Assembly (NCBI GenBank): GCA_019115125.1
Contig: DXEG01000013.1
Location: forward strand, 1-64,000
From: Candidatus Blautia faecipullorum
Lineage (GTDB): Bacteria > Bacillota > Clostridia > Lachnospirales > Lachnospiraceae
Direction: 5' to 3'
DNA: 64,000 bases
The notes beneath the pieces were generated by a model. It was not told where the DNA came from, ran no database searches, and saw only the letters and a list, made by a program, of their open reading frames with translations. The position numbers and the translations under genes are program-made. How positions within the stretch are numbered: the stretch's first letter is position 1; the number at the start of each line of letters is the position of its first letter. Positions 14,078 to 21,975 of the stretch are shown here, piece after piece.

Positions 14078-17000
14078 ATGATGAAGTACATAGCGGATCT
14101 GCACATCCACTCGAGGTATTCAAGAGCTACCAGCAGAGAAGGAACACCGGAGCATCTGGATCTGTGGGCGCGGAAAAAAGGGATTTCCATTGTGGGTACC
14201 GGCGATTTTACCCATCCCGCGTGGCGAGAGGAGCTTACGGAGAAGCTTGAGCCCGCGGAGGACGGCCTTTACCGGCTGAAGGAGGAGTATCTTCTGGAGC
14301 AGTCGGTGCGTTCCCGGCAGGAGAGCCCCCGTTTTGTCATCTCAGGAGAGATCAGTTCGATCTATAAGAAAAACGGCAGAACCCGCAAGGTCCATAATGT
14401 GATCCTGCTTCCGGGGTTAGAGGAGGCGGAACGTCTGTCAAAAAAGCTGGAGACCATCGGAAATATCCACTCCGACGGGAGGCCGATCCTGGGTCTGGAC
14501 TGTAAGGAGCTTCTGGAGATCATGCTGGATATCTGCCCGGAGGGAATATTGATCCCGGCCCATATCTGGACCCCGCATTTTTCGCTGTTCGGCGCTTTTT
14601 CCGGATTTGACACGATCGAAGAATGTTTTGAGGATCTGACGCCCTGCATCCATGCTCTGGAAACCGGACTTTCCTCAGATCCGTCTATGAACTGGAGATG
14701 GTCGGCCCTTGACCGTTTTCAGCTTGTCTCAAATTCAGACGCCCACTCTCCCGCCAAGCTGGGAAGAGAGGCGAATCTTCTGGATATTGAGATGTCCTAT
14801 GAGGGCTTGTTCAGGGCCGTCCAAAAGGGAGAGGGACTTGCGGGAACCATCGAGTTCTTTCCTGAGGAGGGTAAATATCATTTTGACGGTCATAGAAAAT
14901 GCCATATCTGTCTCAGTCCCGCGCAGGCGGAGCAGTATCAGGGAAGGTGCCCTGTCTGCGGCAAAAAGCTTACTGTGGGCGTAGATCACAGGATCGTCCA
15001 GCTTGCGGACAGAGAGGAGGGGGCGAAAGGAAAAAACGGAAGGCCTTTTGAAAGTCTGGTGCCTCTCCCAGAGGTGATCGCCGCCTCCACAGGAAAATCA
15101 GCGTCCAGTAAAAAGGTTCAGGGGCAGTATGAAGAAATGCTGGCCTGCCTTGGAACAGAGTTTGAGATTCTCCGGGAGGTACCGGAGGAGGATATCCGGC
15201 AGTCCTTCGGCTATATGACAGCGGAGGGGATCCGGAGACTGCGGGCCGGGCAGGTAAAACGAAATCCGGGGTTTGACGGGGAATATGGAACGATCCGTCT
15301 GTTTGATCCGGATGAGATCGAAAATCCCTGGGGCCAGATGAGCTTTTTCCAGGAAATTGGGATTTCCGGGGAGGGTGACGGCCCGGACGGGAAGTCAGAG
15401 GAAAGATCCAGAGAAGAGATTCTGGAAAAGAACGCGGCAGAGCGCGGAGGAAGCTTGGAGTCTGCAGACGCCGAAAGTTCCTGGATGCAGGAAAGCTGTG
15501 GGAGGATATCAGAGGAAGCAGGCACAGAGCTGAACGAGGCCCAGCGTCAGGCGGTGGAGGCGGCCGGCCCTGTGGTGACGGTGACCGCGGGCCCGGGCAC
15601 CGGAAAGACAAAAACCCTTACCGCCCGTATCCGTTATCTTCTGGAAACAAGAAAAGTAAGGCCCTCGGAGATCACCGCCGTTACCTTTACCAATCTGGCC
15701 GCCGGGGAAATGAAGGACAGACTGACCGGGATGCTGGGACGCCGCAGTGTTTCCAGACTGCATATCGGAACCTTCCACGCGATCTGCATGGAGATCCTGG
15801 AGAAGCTGGGGAAAGACGTTCCCGTAGCCCAGGAAGCCGACCGAAAGGAATGGGCGGAAGATATCTGCCGGGAATACGGCCTTTCTCTTCCGGCAGGAAA
15901 ATTCCTTCAGGCAGTCTCCATATGGAAAACCGGCGACGGAGATCTTGCTGTGTTAAAGGAGCCGGAGATCCCGAAAGAGGCGCTGGAGGCATACCAGGGA
16001 CGGATGAGGAGCTGCGGCAGACGCGACTTTGACGATCTCCTGCTGGAAACTCTCGCTGTATTTGAGAACCAGGAGGAGCTTCCGGAGGAAATAGAGAAAA
16101 GCTTTTACTATATGCTGGTGGATGAGTTCCAGGATATCAGCCCGCTGCAGTACCGTCTGGTGCGGGCGTGGAACCGGAAGGGCAGAGAGCTGTTCGTGAT
16201 CGGCGATCCCGATCAGTCCATCTATGGATTCCGGGGCGCGGACGCAGGGTGCTTCTCCAGGATGCAGGAGGATTTTCCGGACGTTCTCAGGATCACGCTT
16301 ACAGAAAATTACAGAAGCAGCGGAAAAATCATCAGGAGCGCTCTGAGTACAGTCCGCCGCAACGGCGGATATGAGAGAGAACTTCATTCTCACCAGGGAG
16401 AGGGAATTCCTGTGAGGATCGTGGAGGCTCCGTCCAAAACAGGGGAAGCTGTTTTTGCCGCCAAAGAGATCACAAGGCTTATCGGCGGAATCGACATGCT
16501 GGACGTGGAGCGGCTCCGTCCGGAGCAGGAAGAAAAAAAGACAAGGAGCTTTAAGGATATCGCCATTCTTTACCGCACCCATTATCAGGCAAGATTATTA
16601 GAAAAAACACTGAGCCAGGAAGGGATTCCCTATGTGGTGAACGGCAGGGAGGATTTTCTGGACGCGGCCTTAGTCCGGGGAACGATCAGTTTCTTTCTGT
16701 CTCTTGAGCATCCTGAGGACGAGACATACAAAAGGGACGCCGTCCGGCTCCTGTGGGGCTCGATGCACCCTGAGGCGGCCTGGAAGCTCTATGAGAAGGA
16801 GGCGGAGAAATATGCTGAGAAATCCAGACGGACAGCCCCGAAGAAGCTATTGGAGGAATGGGCCGCGGATCTGGATCAGTCCCAGGAGAAGAATCTGAAG
16901 CTGCTTGCCGGAACGGCTGTCCTTTACAGGAGGCTGCCGGAATTTCTGGACGCCCTTCTGATGGGAGAGGAGGGAGATCTGAAGCGCTGCGGCGGGAAGA

Positions 17001-17320
17001 GCTTTTCGCCGGACGCAGTACAGCTTATGACGCTTCACGGCTCAAAAGGCCTGGAATTTCCTGTAGTGCTTCTGTACGGCGCCGGAAAGGGCGAGCTTCC
17101 TCTGGAAAATGAGAAGCATCCTGCCGACATTGAGGAGGAACGGCGGCTTTTTTATGTGGGGATGACAAGAGCCAGGGAGGAGCTGATCCTTACTTACGCA
17201 AAGGAGCCCTCTCCGTTTCTGGAAGAGCTGGATGAAGACTGTGTGGAACGGGAGAAAACAGGAAAAGAAAGAAAAACTGCTGAAGGAGAACAGATGAGCC
17301 TGTTTGATTTTTGGTCATAA
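14078..17320 (+). CDS. EndoQ-like PHP nuclease fused to UvrD/Rep helicase
   Basis: A 1080-aa fusion. Residues 1-~230 are a PHP nuclease domain of the TIGR00375/endonuclease Q type: DLHIHSRYSRATSREGTPE (metal ligands H9, H11), GTGDFTHPAW and SNSDAHSP (~220). A four-cysteine zinc ribbon follows (CHIC ~275, CPVCGKK ~291). A linker (~300-480) leads to a superfamily 1A helicase with AGPGTGKTKTLTARI (Walker A, ~503), VDEFQDISP (~681), GDPDQSIYGFRG (~709), HGSKGLEFPVVLL (~986) and FYVGMTRA (~1024). EndoQ enzymes nick 5' of deaminated bases; UvrD-like helicases unwind from nicks. I infer a one-protein system that incises and opens DNA at uracil or hypoxanthine sites. Both halves keep their key residues. 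ATG 14081 is an equally possible start. Confidence 0.88.
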   Translation: MMKYIADLHIHSRYSRATSREGTPEHLDLWARKKGISIVGTGDFTHPAWREELTEKLEPAEDGLYRLKEEYLLEQSVRSRQESPRFVISGEISSIYKKNGRTRKVHNVILLPGLEEAERLSKKLETIGNIHSDGRPILGLDCKELLEIMLDICPEGILIPAHIWTPHFSLFGAFSGFDTIEECFEDLTPCIHALETGLSSDPSMNWRWSALDRFQLVSNSDAHSPAKLGREANLLDIEMSYEGLFRAVQKGEGLAGTIEFFPEEGKYHFDGHRKCHICLSPAQAEQYQGRCPVCGKKLTVGVDHRIVQLADREEGAKGKNGRPFESLVPLPEVIAASTGKSASSKKVQGQYEEMLACLGTEFEILREVPEEDIRQSFGYMTAEGIRRLRAGQVKRNPGFDGEYGTIRLFDPDEIENPWGQMSFFQEIGISGEGDGPDGKSEERSREEILEKNAAERGGSLESADAESSWMQESCGRISEEAGTELNEAQRQAVEAAGPVVTVTAGPGTGKTKTLTARIRYLLETRKVRPSEITAVTFTNLAAGEMKDRLTGMLGRRSVSRLHIGTFHAICMEILEKLGKDVPVAQEADRKEWAEDICREYGLSLPAGKFLQAVSIWKTGDGDLAVLKEPEIPKEALEAYQGRMRSCGRRDFDDLLLETLAVFENQEELPEEIEKSFYYMLVDEFQDISPLQYRLVRAWNRKGRELFVIGDPDQSIYGFRGADAGCFSRMQEDFPDVLRITLTENYRSSGKIIRSALSTVRRNGGYERELHSHQGEGIPVRIVEAPSKTGEAVFAAKEITRLIGGIDMLDVERLRPEQEEKKTRSFKDIAILYRTHYQARLLEKTLSQEGIPYVVNGREDFLDAALVRGTISFFLSLEHPEDETYKRDAVRLLWGSMHPEAAWKLYEKEAEKYAEKSRRTAPKKLLEEWAADLDQSQEKNLKLLAGTAVLYRRLPEFLDALLMGEEGDLKRCGGKSFSPDAVQLMTLHGSKGLEFPVVLLYGAGKGELPLENEKHPADIEEERRLFYVGMTRAREELILTYAKEPSPFLEELDEDCVEREKTGKERKTAEGEQMSLFDFWS

Positions 17321-17344
17321 TGTCTCGAATTGGAAAAAATCTTA

Positions 17345-17373
17345 TTGCTTTTTTTTCCAGTTTATATTATAAT
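17345..17373 (+). promoter_or_regulatory. Promoter of small RNA copy 2
   Basis: TTGCTT (17345-17350), a 17-bp spacer, then TATAAT (17368-17373). The boxes, spacing and the TTTTTTCCA start of the spacer are the same as for copy 1. Confidence 0.8.
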
Positions 17374-17379
17374 TATCCC

Positions 17380-17483
17380 TGTAAAAAGAATTTACCCTTC
17401 AAAAATTTTTTTTACATAACCCCTTATTTAATTATTTATACTCCCCTCGAAAGACCCGATAGCTCCCCTATCGGGTCTTTCCC
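17380..17483 (+). ncRNA. C-rich small RNA, copy 2 (unnamed)
   Basis: About 100 nt, starting near 17380 and ending at the hairpin AAAGACCCGAT / ATCGGGTCTTT (17450-17480) with loop AGCTCCCCT. Positions 17380-17449 equal the copy 1 body at all 70 bases. Relative to copy 1 the terminator stem changes at three pairs (C-G to G-C, C-G to A-T, C-G to T-A) and each change is compensated, which is strong evidence for a selected RNA structure. ACCCUUC, AACCCCUU, CUCCCCUC and the CUCCCC loop are candidate anti-Shine-Dalgarno segments. The gene points away from block B, as copy 1 points away from block A. Confidence 0.75.
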
Positions 17484-17605
17484 TGTATAAATATTGATAA
17501 AAAATTATAATATCAGGTTTCATATCTGATTGGAAAGAAAGATAACTCGTGATAAAATAAAAAAAGAACATTTATGAGAATGGGATGTTGAAAGGAGAAA
17601 ACAGG

Positions 17606-18346
17606 ATGAATGTCCAGGAATTTCAGGAAAAATTAAAAGAAATACAGGCTTTGGCCCGCCGCCAAGAGAATTCCCTTCGTGCGGAGCAGCTCAGAGATAC
17701 CTTCGGCGGAGCCGGACTGGATCAGACCCAGCTTGCCGGAGTTCTGAAATATCTGATGTCCCAGGGCATTTCCATAGAGGGAGCGCAGGGCGGCGTACCG
17801 GAGGATGAAAAAGAGGAGCGGCGCCGTGTTCCTCTGACAGAAGAAGAAAAAGCGTATTTAAAGGAGTATCTGGCGGGGCTTCCGCTGCCGGAGGAGATTT
17901 TTGAGGAGGAAGCCCTTTTTCGCGAAATGGCGGAGGGAAGCCGAGGCGCCGCGGAAAAACTGGTTTCAAGGTACATGCGGGCTGCCGCGGAGCTGGCGGT
18001 GGAAATGAAATCAGAGGAGATTCCTCTTCCGGATCTGATCCAGGAGGCGGGCTTATGTCTCTGGCAGGCCTTTGAGAATATGGGAGAACAGGTGCGGGAC
18101 GGCCGGTGGCTGATGGAGGAAGTAAGAAAAGGCCTGGAGCAGATCTGCCAGGAACAGAAGCAGCAGAAATTTGCCGACGACAGTCTTGTAGCCCGGGTGG
18201 AACGTCTGGAAAAAGCAGTCAGAGAGCTGTCGGATGATGAGGAGGACGGGAAAAGCTCTTTCAGTATCAATGAGCTGGCGATCATTCTGGATATGGATGT
18301 GGATGAGATACGGGATACACTTCGGCTTACGGGAGACGACAAATAG
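17606..18346 (+). CDS. Sigma-70-like protein lacking region 4
   Basis: A 246-aa acidic protein; ATG 17606 is chosen because AAAGGAG lies 9 nt before it. The first ~55 residues (RRQENSLRAEQLRDTF ... GVLKYLMSQGISI) resemble sigma region 1.1. Residues ~115-160 (EKLVSRYMRAAAELAVEMK then IPLPDLIQEAGLCLWQAFE) resemble the region 2 core LV..NLRLV..IA..Y....L...DLIQEG..GL..A.. The C-terminus (SINELAIILDMDVDEIRDTL) resembles the first helix-turn-helix of region 3. No region 4 for -35 recognition is visible and the aromatic -10 melting residues look lost. It may be a degenerate sigma acting as a regulator of polymerase. The function is inferred only. Confidence 0.6.
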   Translation: MNVQEFQEKLKEIQALARRQENSLRAEQLRDTFGGAGLDQTQLAGVLKYLMSQGISIEGAQGGVPEDEKEERRRVPLTEEEKAYLKEYLAGLPLPEEIFEEEALFREMAEGSRGAAEKLVSRYMRAAAELAVEMKSEEIPLPDLIQEAGLCLWQAFENMGEQVRDGRWLMEEVRKGLEQICQEQKQQKFADDSLVARVERLEKAVRELSDDEEDGKSSFSINELAIILDMDVDEIRDTLRLTGDDK

Positions 18347-18453
18347 CCGTCAGAAACCTGTTTTCCGTTATATCAGGCGGCGGGGCGGGCGTTTCCGGCA
18401 AGTTGAAAAAAACAATAGCCTGTGATAAAATAGCAGAAATGGGAGGTACTGTT

Positions 18454-18831
18454 ATGCAGATTAGAGAATCAGCGGAGGATTATCTGGAATCAATCCTTGT
18501 TTTATCAAAAAAGGGCGGCGGGGTGCGCTCTGTAGATATCGCGGCAAGACTGGGTGTTTCCAAGCCCAGTGTGAGCCATGCCATGAAGCTTTTGAGGGAG
18601 GACGGTTATATTGCTATGGACCGTTACGGAACCGTGACGCTTCTTGAAAAAGGCGCTGAGATCGCCAACAGAATTTATGAGCGCCACACAGTTCTTACGA
18701 AGATGCTGGAAGGCCTGGGCGTGCCTTCGGAGATCGCCAGGGCGGACGCCTGCAAGATGGAGCACGATCTCAGCCCGGAAAGTTTCGAAAAGATTAAGCA
18801 GCATATTCAGGAAAAAGGAGAGCTTGACTGA
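18454..18831 (+). CDS. DtxR/MntR-family metal-dependent regulator
   Basis: A 125-aa protein: winged helix in residues ~1-65 (QIRESAEDYLESILVLSK ... VRSVDIAARLGVSKPSVSHA, then LLEKGAEIA) followed by a dimer/metal domain (ERHTVLTKMLEGLGV; CKMEHDLSPESFEKIKQHI). C, E and H residues of the metal site are kept. There is no C-terminal SH3 domain, as in MntR. ATG 18454 follows GGGAGG. In Firmicutes such proteins control manganese or iron uptake; the DtxR-type palindrome in the feo promoter of this window is a possible target. Confidence 0.88.
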   Translation: MQIRESAEDYLESILVLSKKGGGVRSVDIAARLGVSKPSVSHAMKLLREDGYIAMDRYGTVTLLEKGAEIANRIYERHTVLTKMLEGLGVPSEIARADACKMEHDLSPESFEKIKQHIQEKGELD

Positions 18832-18847
18832 CTGAAAAGACGAAGCG

Positions 18848-18884
18848 AAGCCCCTGATCCGCCGCCGGCGGTCAGGGGCTTTTG
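18848..18884 (+). terminator. Terminator of the DtxR gene
   Basis: AGCCCCTGA and TCAGGGGCT pair around a GC-rich inner stem and are followed by TTTT. Confidence 0.85.
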
Positions 18885-18984
18885 CGCGATACGCCCTGCA
18901 AGCGGCTGCCATGCTTGCATGAGCAGACATTTGCAGGGCAACGGACAGCGAACAGCTCTGCTGTGAGCTGCCCACAGTATCGCG
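18885..18984. repeat. 100-bp palindromic element with CGCGATAC ends
   Basis: The ends CGCGATAC (18885-18892) and GTATCGCG (18977-18984) are exact inverted repeats. The inside holds further hairpins: GCCCTGCAA/TTGCAGGGC, CATGC/GCATG and CAGCTC/GAGCTG. It begins right after the DtxR terminator. No second copy is seen in this window. It resembles a small non-autonomous palindromic repeat. Confidence 0.6.
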
Positions 18985-18986
18985 TG

Positions 18987-19021
18987 ATCGGATAGGGAAG
19001 AGGAACTTTCCCCTATCCGAT
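18987..19021 (-). terminator. Hairpin after the DMT transporter gene
   Basis: ATCGGATAGGG and CCCTATCCGAT form a strong stem between the palindromic element and the convergent transporter gene. There is no T-run, so this may be a terminator or just another palindrome. Confidence 0.45.
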
Positions 19022-19066
19022 TACCCGCTGGGATATTATGATATAGCTTCAGTAAGGATGAGAAAA

Positions 19067-20002
19067 TCACAGATTGTCTGTTGCTCTGGGACTGATGGCA
19101 GGACTCTTTTTCTGGGGAAGCTGAGCCAGTACAATAGCGCAGAACATAATTATACAGCCGGCGAGCTCTCTGGCGCTGAGACTCTGCCCCAGGAGGAGCC
19201 ATCCGGCCAGTACGGATATGCAGGATTCCAGGCTGAGAATCAGGGAGGCTACGGTGGGATTCATTCCCTTCTGACCTACGATCTGCAGAGTGTAGGCTAC
19301 GCCGCAGGACATTACGCCTGCGTAAAGGATGGGGATCCAGGCAGCCGCGATCCCGGACAGCGTCGGCTCCTCAAAGATCAGCGCGGGAATACCGGAAAGT
19401 ATGCCGCAGACAAAAAACTGGATGCAGGACATTTTTACACCGTCCACCAGAGGCGAAAAATGGTCGATCACCAAAATGTGCAGAGAAAACAGCACTGAGC
19501 AGATCAGCACAAGAAAATCGCCCTTTCCGACGGAAAAGCCGTCCTGGATACAGAGAAGATACAGTCCTGCCAGAGCCAGGATTACGGCTAGCCAGATAAA
19601 CGGGCCGCAGGATTTTTTCAGGAACAGTCCCAGGACCGGGACGATCACGATATAGCAGGCGGTGATAAAGCCTGCCTTTCCCACGGTCGTATATTTGATG
19701 CCGAGCTGCTGGAAATTACTTGCCAGACAGAGCAGGACGCCGCAGGCGATCCCCCCGGCGATCAGTGTTCTGTTATTTTCTTTACAGTGAGGCGCGGGGA
19801 GAGGCTGCTTGTTTTTTCCTCTGCCCAGAAACCAGATCACAGGGAGAAGTACGACTCCTCCGATCAGGTTGCGGACCGCGCTAAAGGTGAAGCTTCCCAT
19901 ATAATCCATGCCGACGCTCTGGGCCACAAAAGCCACGCCCCAGATTGTCGCTGTAAGGAGCAGCAACAGAGAATTTTTCAGTTTGATTTGTGTCTTTTCC
20001 AT
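19067..20002 (-). CDS. EamA/DMT-family transporter
   Basis: A 311-aa integral membrane protein with about ten hydrophobic helices arranged as two EamA repeats (LTATIWGVAFVAQSVGM in the first; FSLHILVIDHF and PTVASLILSLESCISVLAG in the second). This is the full length of the drug/metabolite exporter superfamily, whose members export amino acids or metabolites. The substrate cannot be inferred from the sequence. It stands alone, with a MITE between it and guanine deaminase. Confidence 0.9.
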   Translation of the reverse strand: MEKTQIKLKNSLLLLLTATIWGVAFVAQSVGMDYMGSFTFSAVRNLIGGVVLLPVIWFLGRGKNKQPLPAPHCKENNRTLIAGGIACGVLLCLASNFQQLGIKYTTVGKAGFITACYIVIVPVLGLFLKKSCGPFIWLAVILALAGLYLLCIQDGFSVGKGDFLVLICSVLFSLHILVIDHFSPLVDGVKMSCIQFFVCGILSGIPALIFEEPTLSGIAAAWIPILYAGVMSCGVAYTLQIVGQKGMNPTVASLILSLESCISVLAGWLLLGQSLSARELAGCIIMFCAIVLAQLPQKKSPAISPRATDNL

Positions 20003-20036
20003 TTCATTCTTTCCCTTCGGCCGTATTTAAGATTTT

Positions 20037-20198
20037 TTGTATCAGTTCAGTCATACAGTGGTCGGGAAGCATAAAACATGCCTGCATGTTTTTGCGAGCG
20101 GACATCTGTATGAGCTGAGCGCCCGTTTATGAGTAAAACAGTGGCGTTAGCCACGGTAAGCACATTGTGCGGTTTTACGAATGGCGCGGACTGAACTG
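20037..20198. mobile_element. MITE-like repeat, copy 1
   Basis: A 160-bp non-coding element ending in CAGTTCAG / CTGAACTG inverted repeats and flanked by TTAAGATTTT at 20027-20036 and 20199-20208, a clear target-site duplication. It carries internal palindromes such as AACATGC/GCATGTT. Copies 2 and 3 at 59251 and 62235 are in the opposite orientation and nearly identical to each other; this one differs slightly more. Confidence 0.8.
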
Positions 20199-20364
20199 TT
20201 AAGATTTTCTACTGTTTAATAAACGTTCCGCCGTGGATGCGGCATATAAAATATGCGTATCTCCAACCAGGCTATTATACTGTATTAGAGTAAAGAAAGA
20301 AAGTGCAAAAACCTTAATATTCTTCAGATTGTTGTATTTTTCTCGATACAAGATGGATGTTTTT

Positions 20365-21648
20365 TTAGAACAATTTCACTCCGGCTACATATTTTCCGGC
20401 AACACATCCGCCGTCGTCCAGGTAAGCAAGCCGCTCCAGCCGCTCCCGGGCAGTCAGGGGCTGAGGATGAGGGAAGCGGCTGTCGTCCAGGATCAGCGCG
20501 TCAAATTCATAACCGTCCAAAAAACTTCCAACTTTGCCGAAGAAGCTTCCCCCGCCCATGGTAGCCAGGTAAAAGGCTTCGTCGAAGGTCAGGGCTTTTT
20601 GGGTATTGTCCGTCAGTCTCCAGCGGAGCTTGGAGACCTGAACGGCGTCCGCCGCGGCCCTCAGCATGGACAGCGAGTGTCCCCCGGCAATATCTGTACC
20701 CAGACCCACGCACAGGCCCTCCTCAAGGAATTTCCTTACCGGGGCGATCCCTGAGGACAGGTTGGTATTGGACTGAGGACAGTGAGCCACATAGACGCCG
20801 CGTTTTTTCATAAGGGCGATCTCCTGGTCGGAAGAGTAAACACAGTGGGCCATGATGGTGGGGCACTGGCCGCCGCCGAAAAGGCCGAACCGGTCGTATG
20901 CGTCTCCATAAAAATCAGCGTCAGGACAGAGCTCACGGACCCAGGCGGTTTCGCCGGGATTTTCAGACAGGTGAGACTGCACCGGGAGACGGTAGGCTTT
21001 CTGGATAGAGGAAAGTTCTCTCATGAGTTCGTCTGAGCATGAGGGAATGAAACGGGGCGTAAGAATCGGCCTGACGTTTCTGTATTTTCCGGCGGTTTCC
21101 TCCAGCCAGCGGACCGTAGCCTCGGCGGAGCTTTTGGCGCTCTCCTCCTGAAGAGAGGCGGGGCCGTTCCGGTCCATATTGACCTTGCCGACGTATGCTT
21201 TGATTCCTGTTTTTTCTGTGAGCTCCATCAGAAGCTCCGTGGCCTCTGCATGTAGGGTGCCGAAAATACAGGCTCTCGTGGTGGGGCTGTTTTTCAGATC
21301 TTCTGTAAAGATCTGATAAGCCCGCTTGGCATAATCCAGATCCGCGTATTTGGCTTCCTCAGGAAAGGTGACGGTGTTCAGCCAGTCCAGGAGCTCCAGA
21401 TCCATATGCATACCACGGAAGCTGTACTGGGGCGCGTGAAGGTGGAGATCTGTGAAACCGGGGGTGATCAGCGCCCCGCCGGTATCCGTGCAGGGAATTC
21501 CCCGGAAACGTCCGGGAAGCTCCCGGTAGACTCCGGCGCAGAGCCCGTCCTCGCAGACAACATAGGCGTTTTCCATAACAGACAGGTGTTTCTGATCCAA
21601 ACTGAAGCAGATGTCGCCCTTCAGGGCGAAGGTATTTTGATTATTCAT
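20365..21648 (-). CDS. guaD: Guanine deaminase
   Basis: A 427-aa amidohydrolase that converts guanine to xanthine and ammonia. The metal-site motif is FTDLHLHAPQ, followed by QSHLSENPGE, MAHCVYSS and the GLGTDIAGGHSLSM loop, all typical of GuaD. ATG 21648 is used because AGAGGAATCAT precedes it; an upstream frame extension is Lys/Asn-rich and unrelated. No riboswitch or neighbour in purine metabolism is seen. It appears monocistronic. Confidence 0.92.
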   Translation of the reverse strand: MNNQNTFALKGDICFSLDQKHLSVMENAYVVCEDGLCAGVYRELPGRFRGIPCTDTGGALITPGFTDLHLHAPQYSFRGMHMDLELLDWLNTVTFPEEAKYADLDYAKRAYQIFTEDLKNSPTTRACIFGTLHAEATELLMELTEKTGIKAYVGKVNMDRNGPASLQEESAKSSAEATVRWLEETAGKYRNVRPILTPRFIPSCSDELMRELSSIQKAYRLPVQSHLSENPGETAWVRELCPDADFYGDAYDRFGLFGGGQCPTIMAHCVYSSDQEIALMKKRGVYVAHCPQSNTNLSSGIAPVRKFLEEGLCVGLGTDIAGGHSLSMLRAAADAVQVSKLRWRLTDNTQKALTFDEAFYLATMGGGSFFGKVGSFLDGYEFDALILDDSRFPHPQPLTARERLERLAYLDDGGCVAGKYVAGVKLF

Positions 21649-21975
21649 ATGATTCCTCTTATTCTTTTTTATTCTGTTTTTATTATAGGGCGGTTCCGGG
21701 GAGCCTGTCAATCGCTCCGGCCGGATATGAGCGCGGAATTGATCATAGGGCAGAAAAATTGTTTCTGTAAAAAAAGACTGGAAAGAATAATAAAAAGAGC
21801 TGACGCCCCGGAGGGAAAGAAATGTCTGTATGTGAAAAAGACCGGGAGGAAAAAAAGCGGACTCAAAAATAGAAATCTACTGGAAGAAACGATGGTTTCG
21901 TGATAGAATGACTGTTATTAACAGTCGGCGAAAGCTGAAAATTTTATATGACGTGTCTTTAAGAGCAGGAGGTAT
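21649..21975. other. Intergenic region between guaD and the AI-2E-family gene
   Basis: 327 bp with divergent genes on both sides. It is A-rich near 21770-21880. I see no RNA motif, no repeat and no well-spaced promoter that I would defend. Confidence 0.4.

Noticed and set aside
15953..16582. Frames antisense to the helicase part of the EndoQ-UvrD gene
   Set aside because: They lie entirely within a well-supported 3.2-kb gene and show no family features.
20200..20364. Purine riboswitch next to guanine deaminase
   Set aside because: This side is the 3' end of guaD, and the true 5' leader (21649-21975) has no purine aptamer core.
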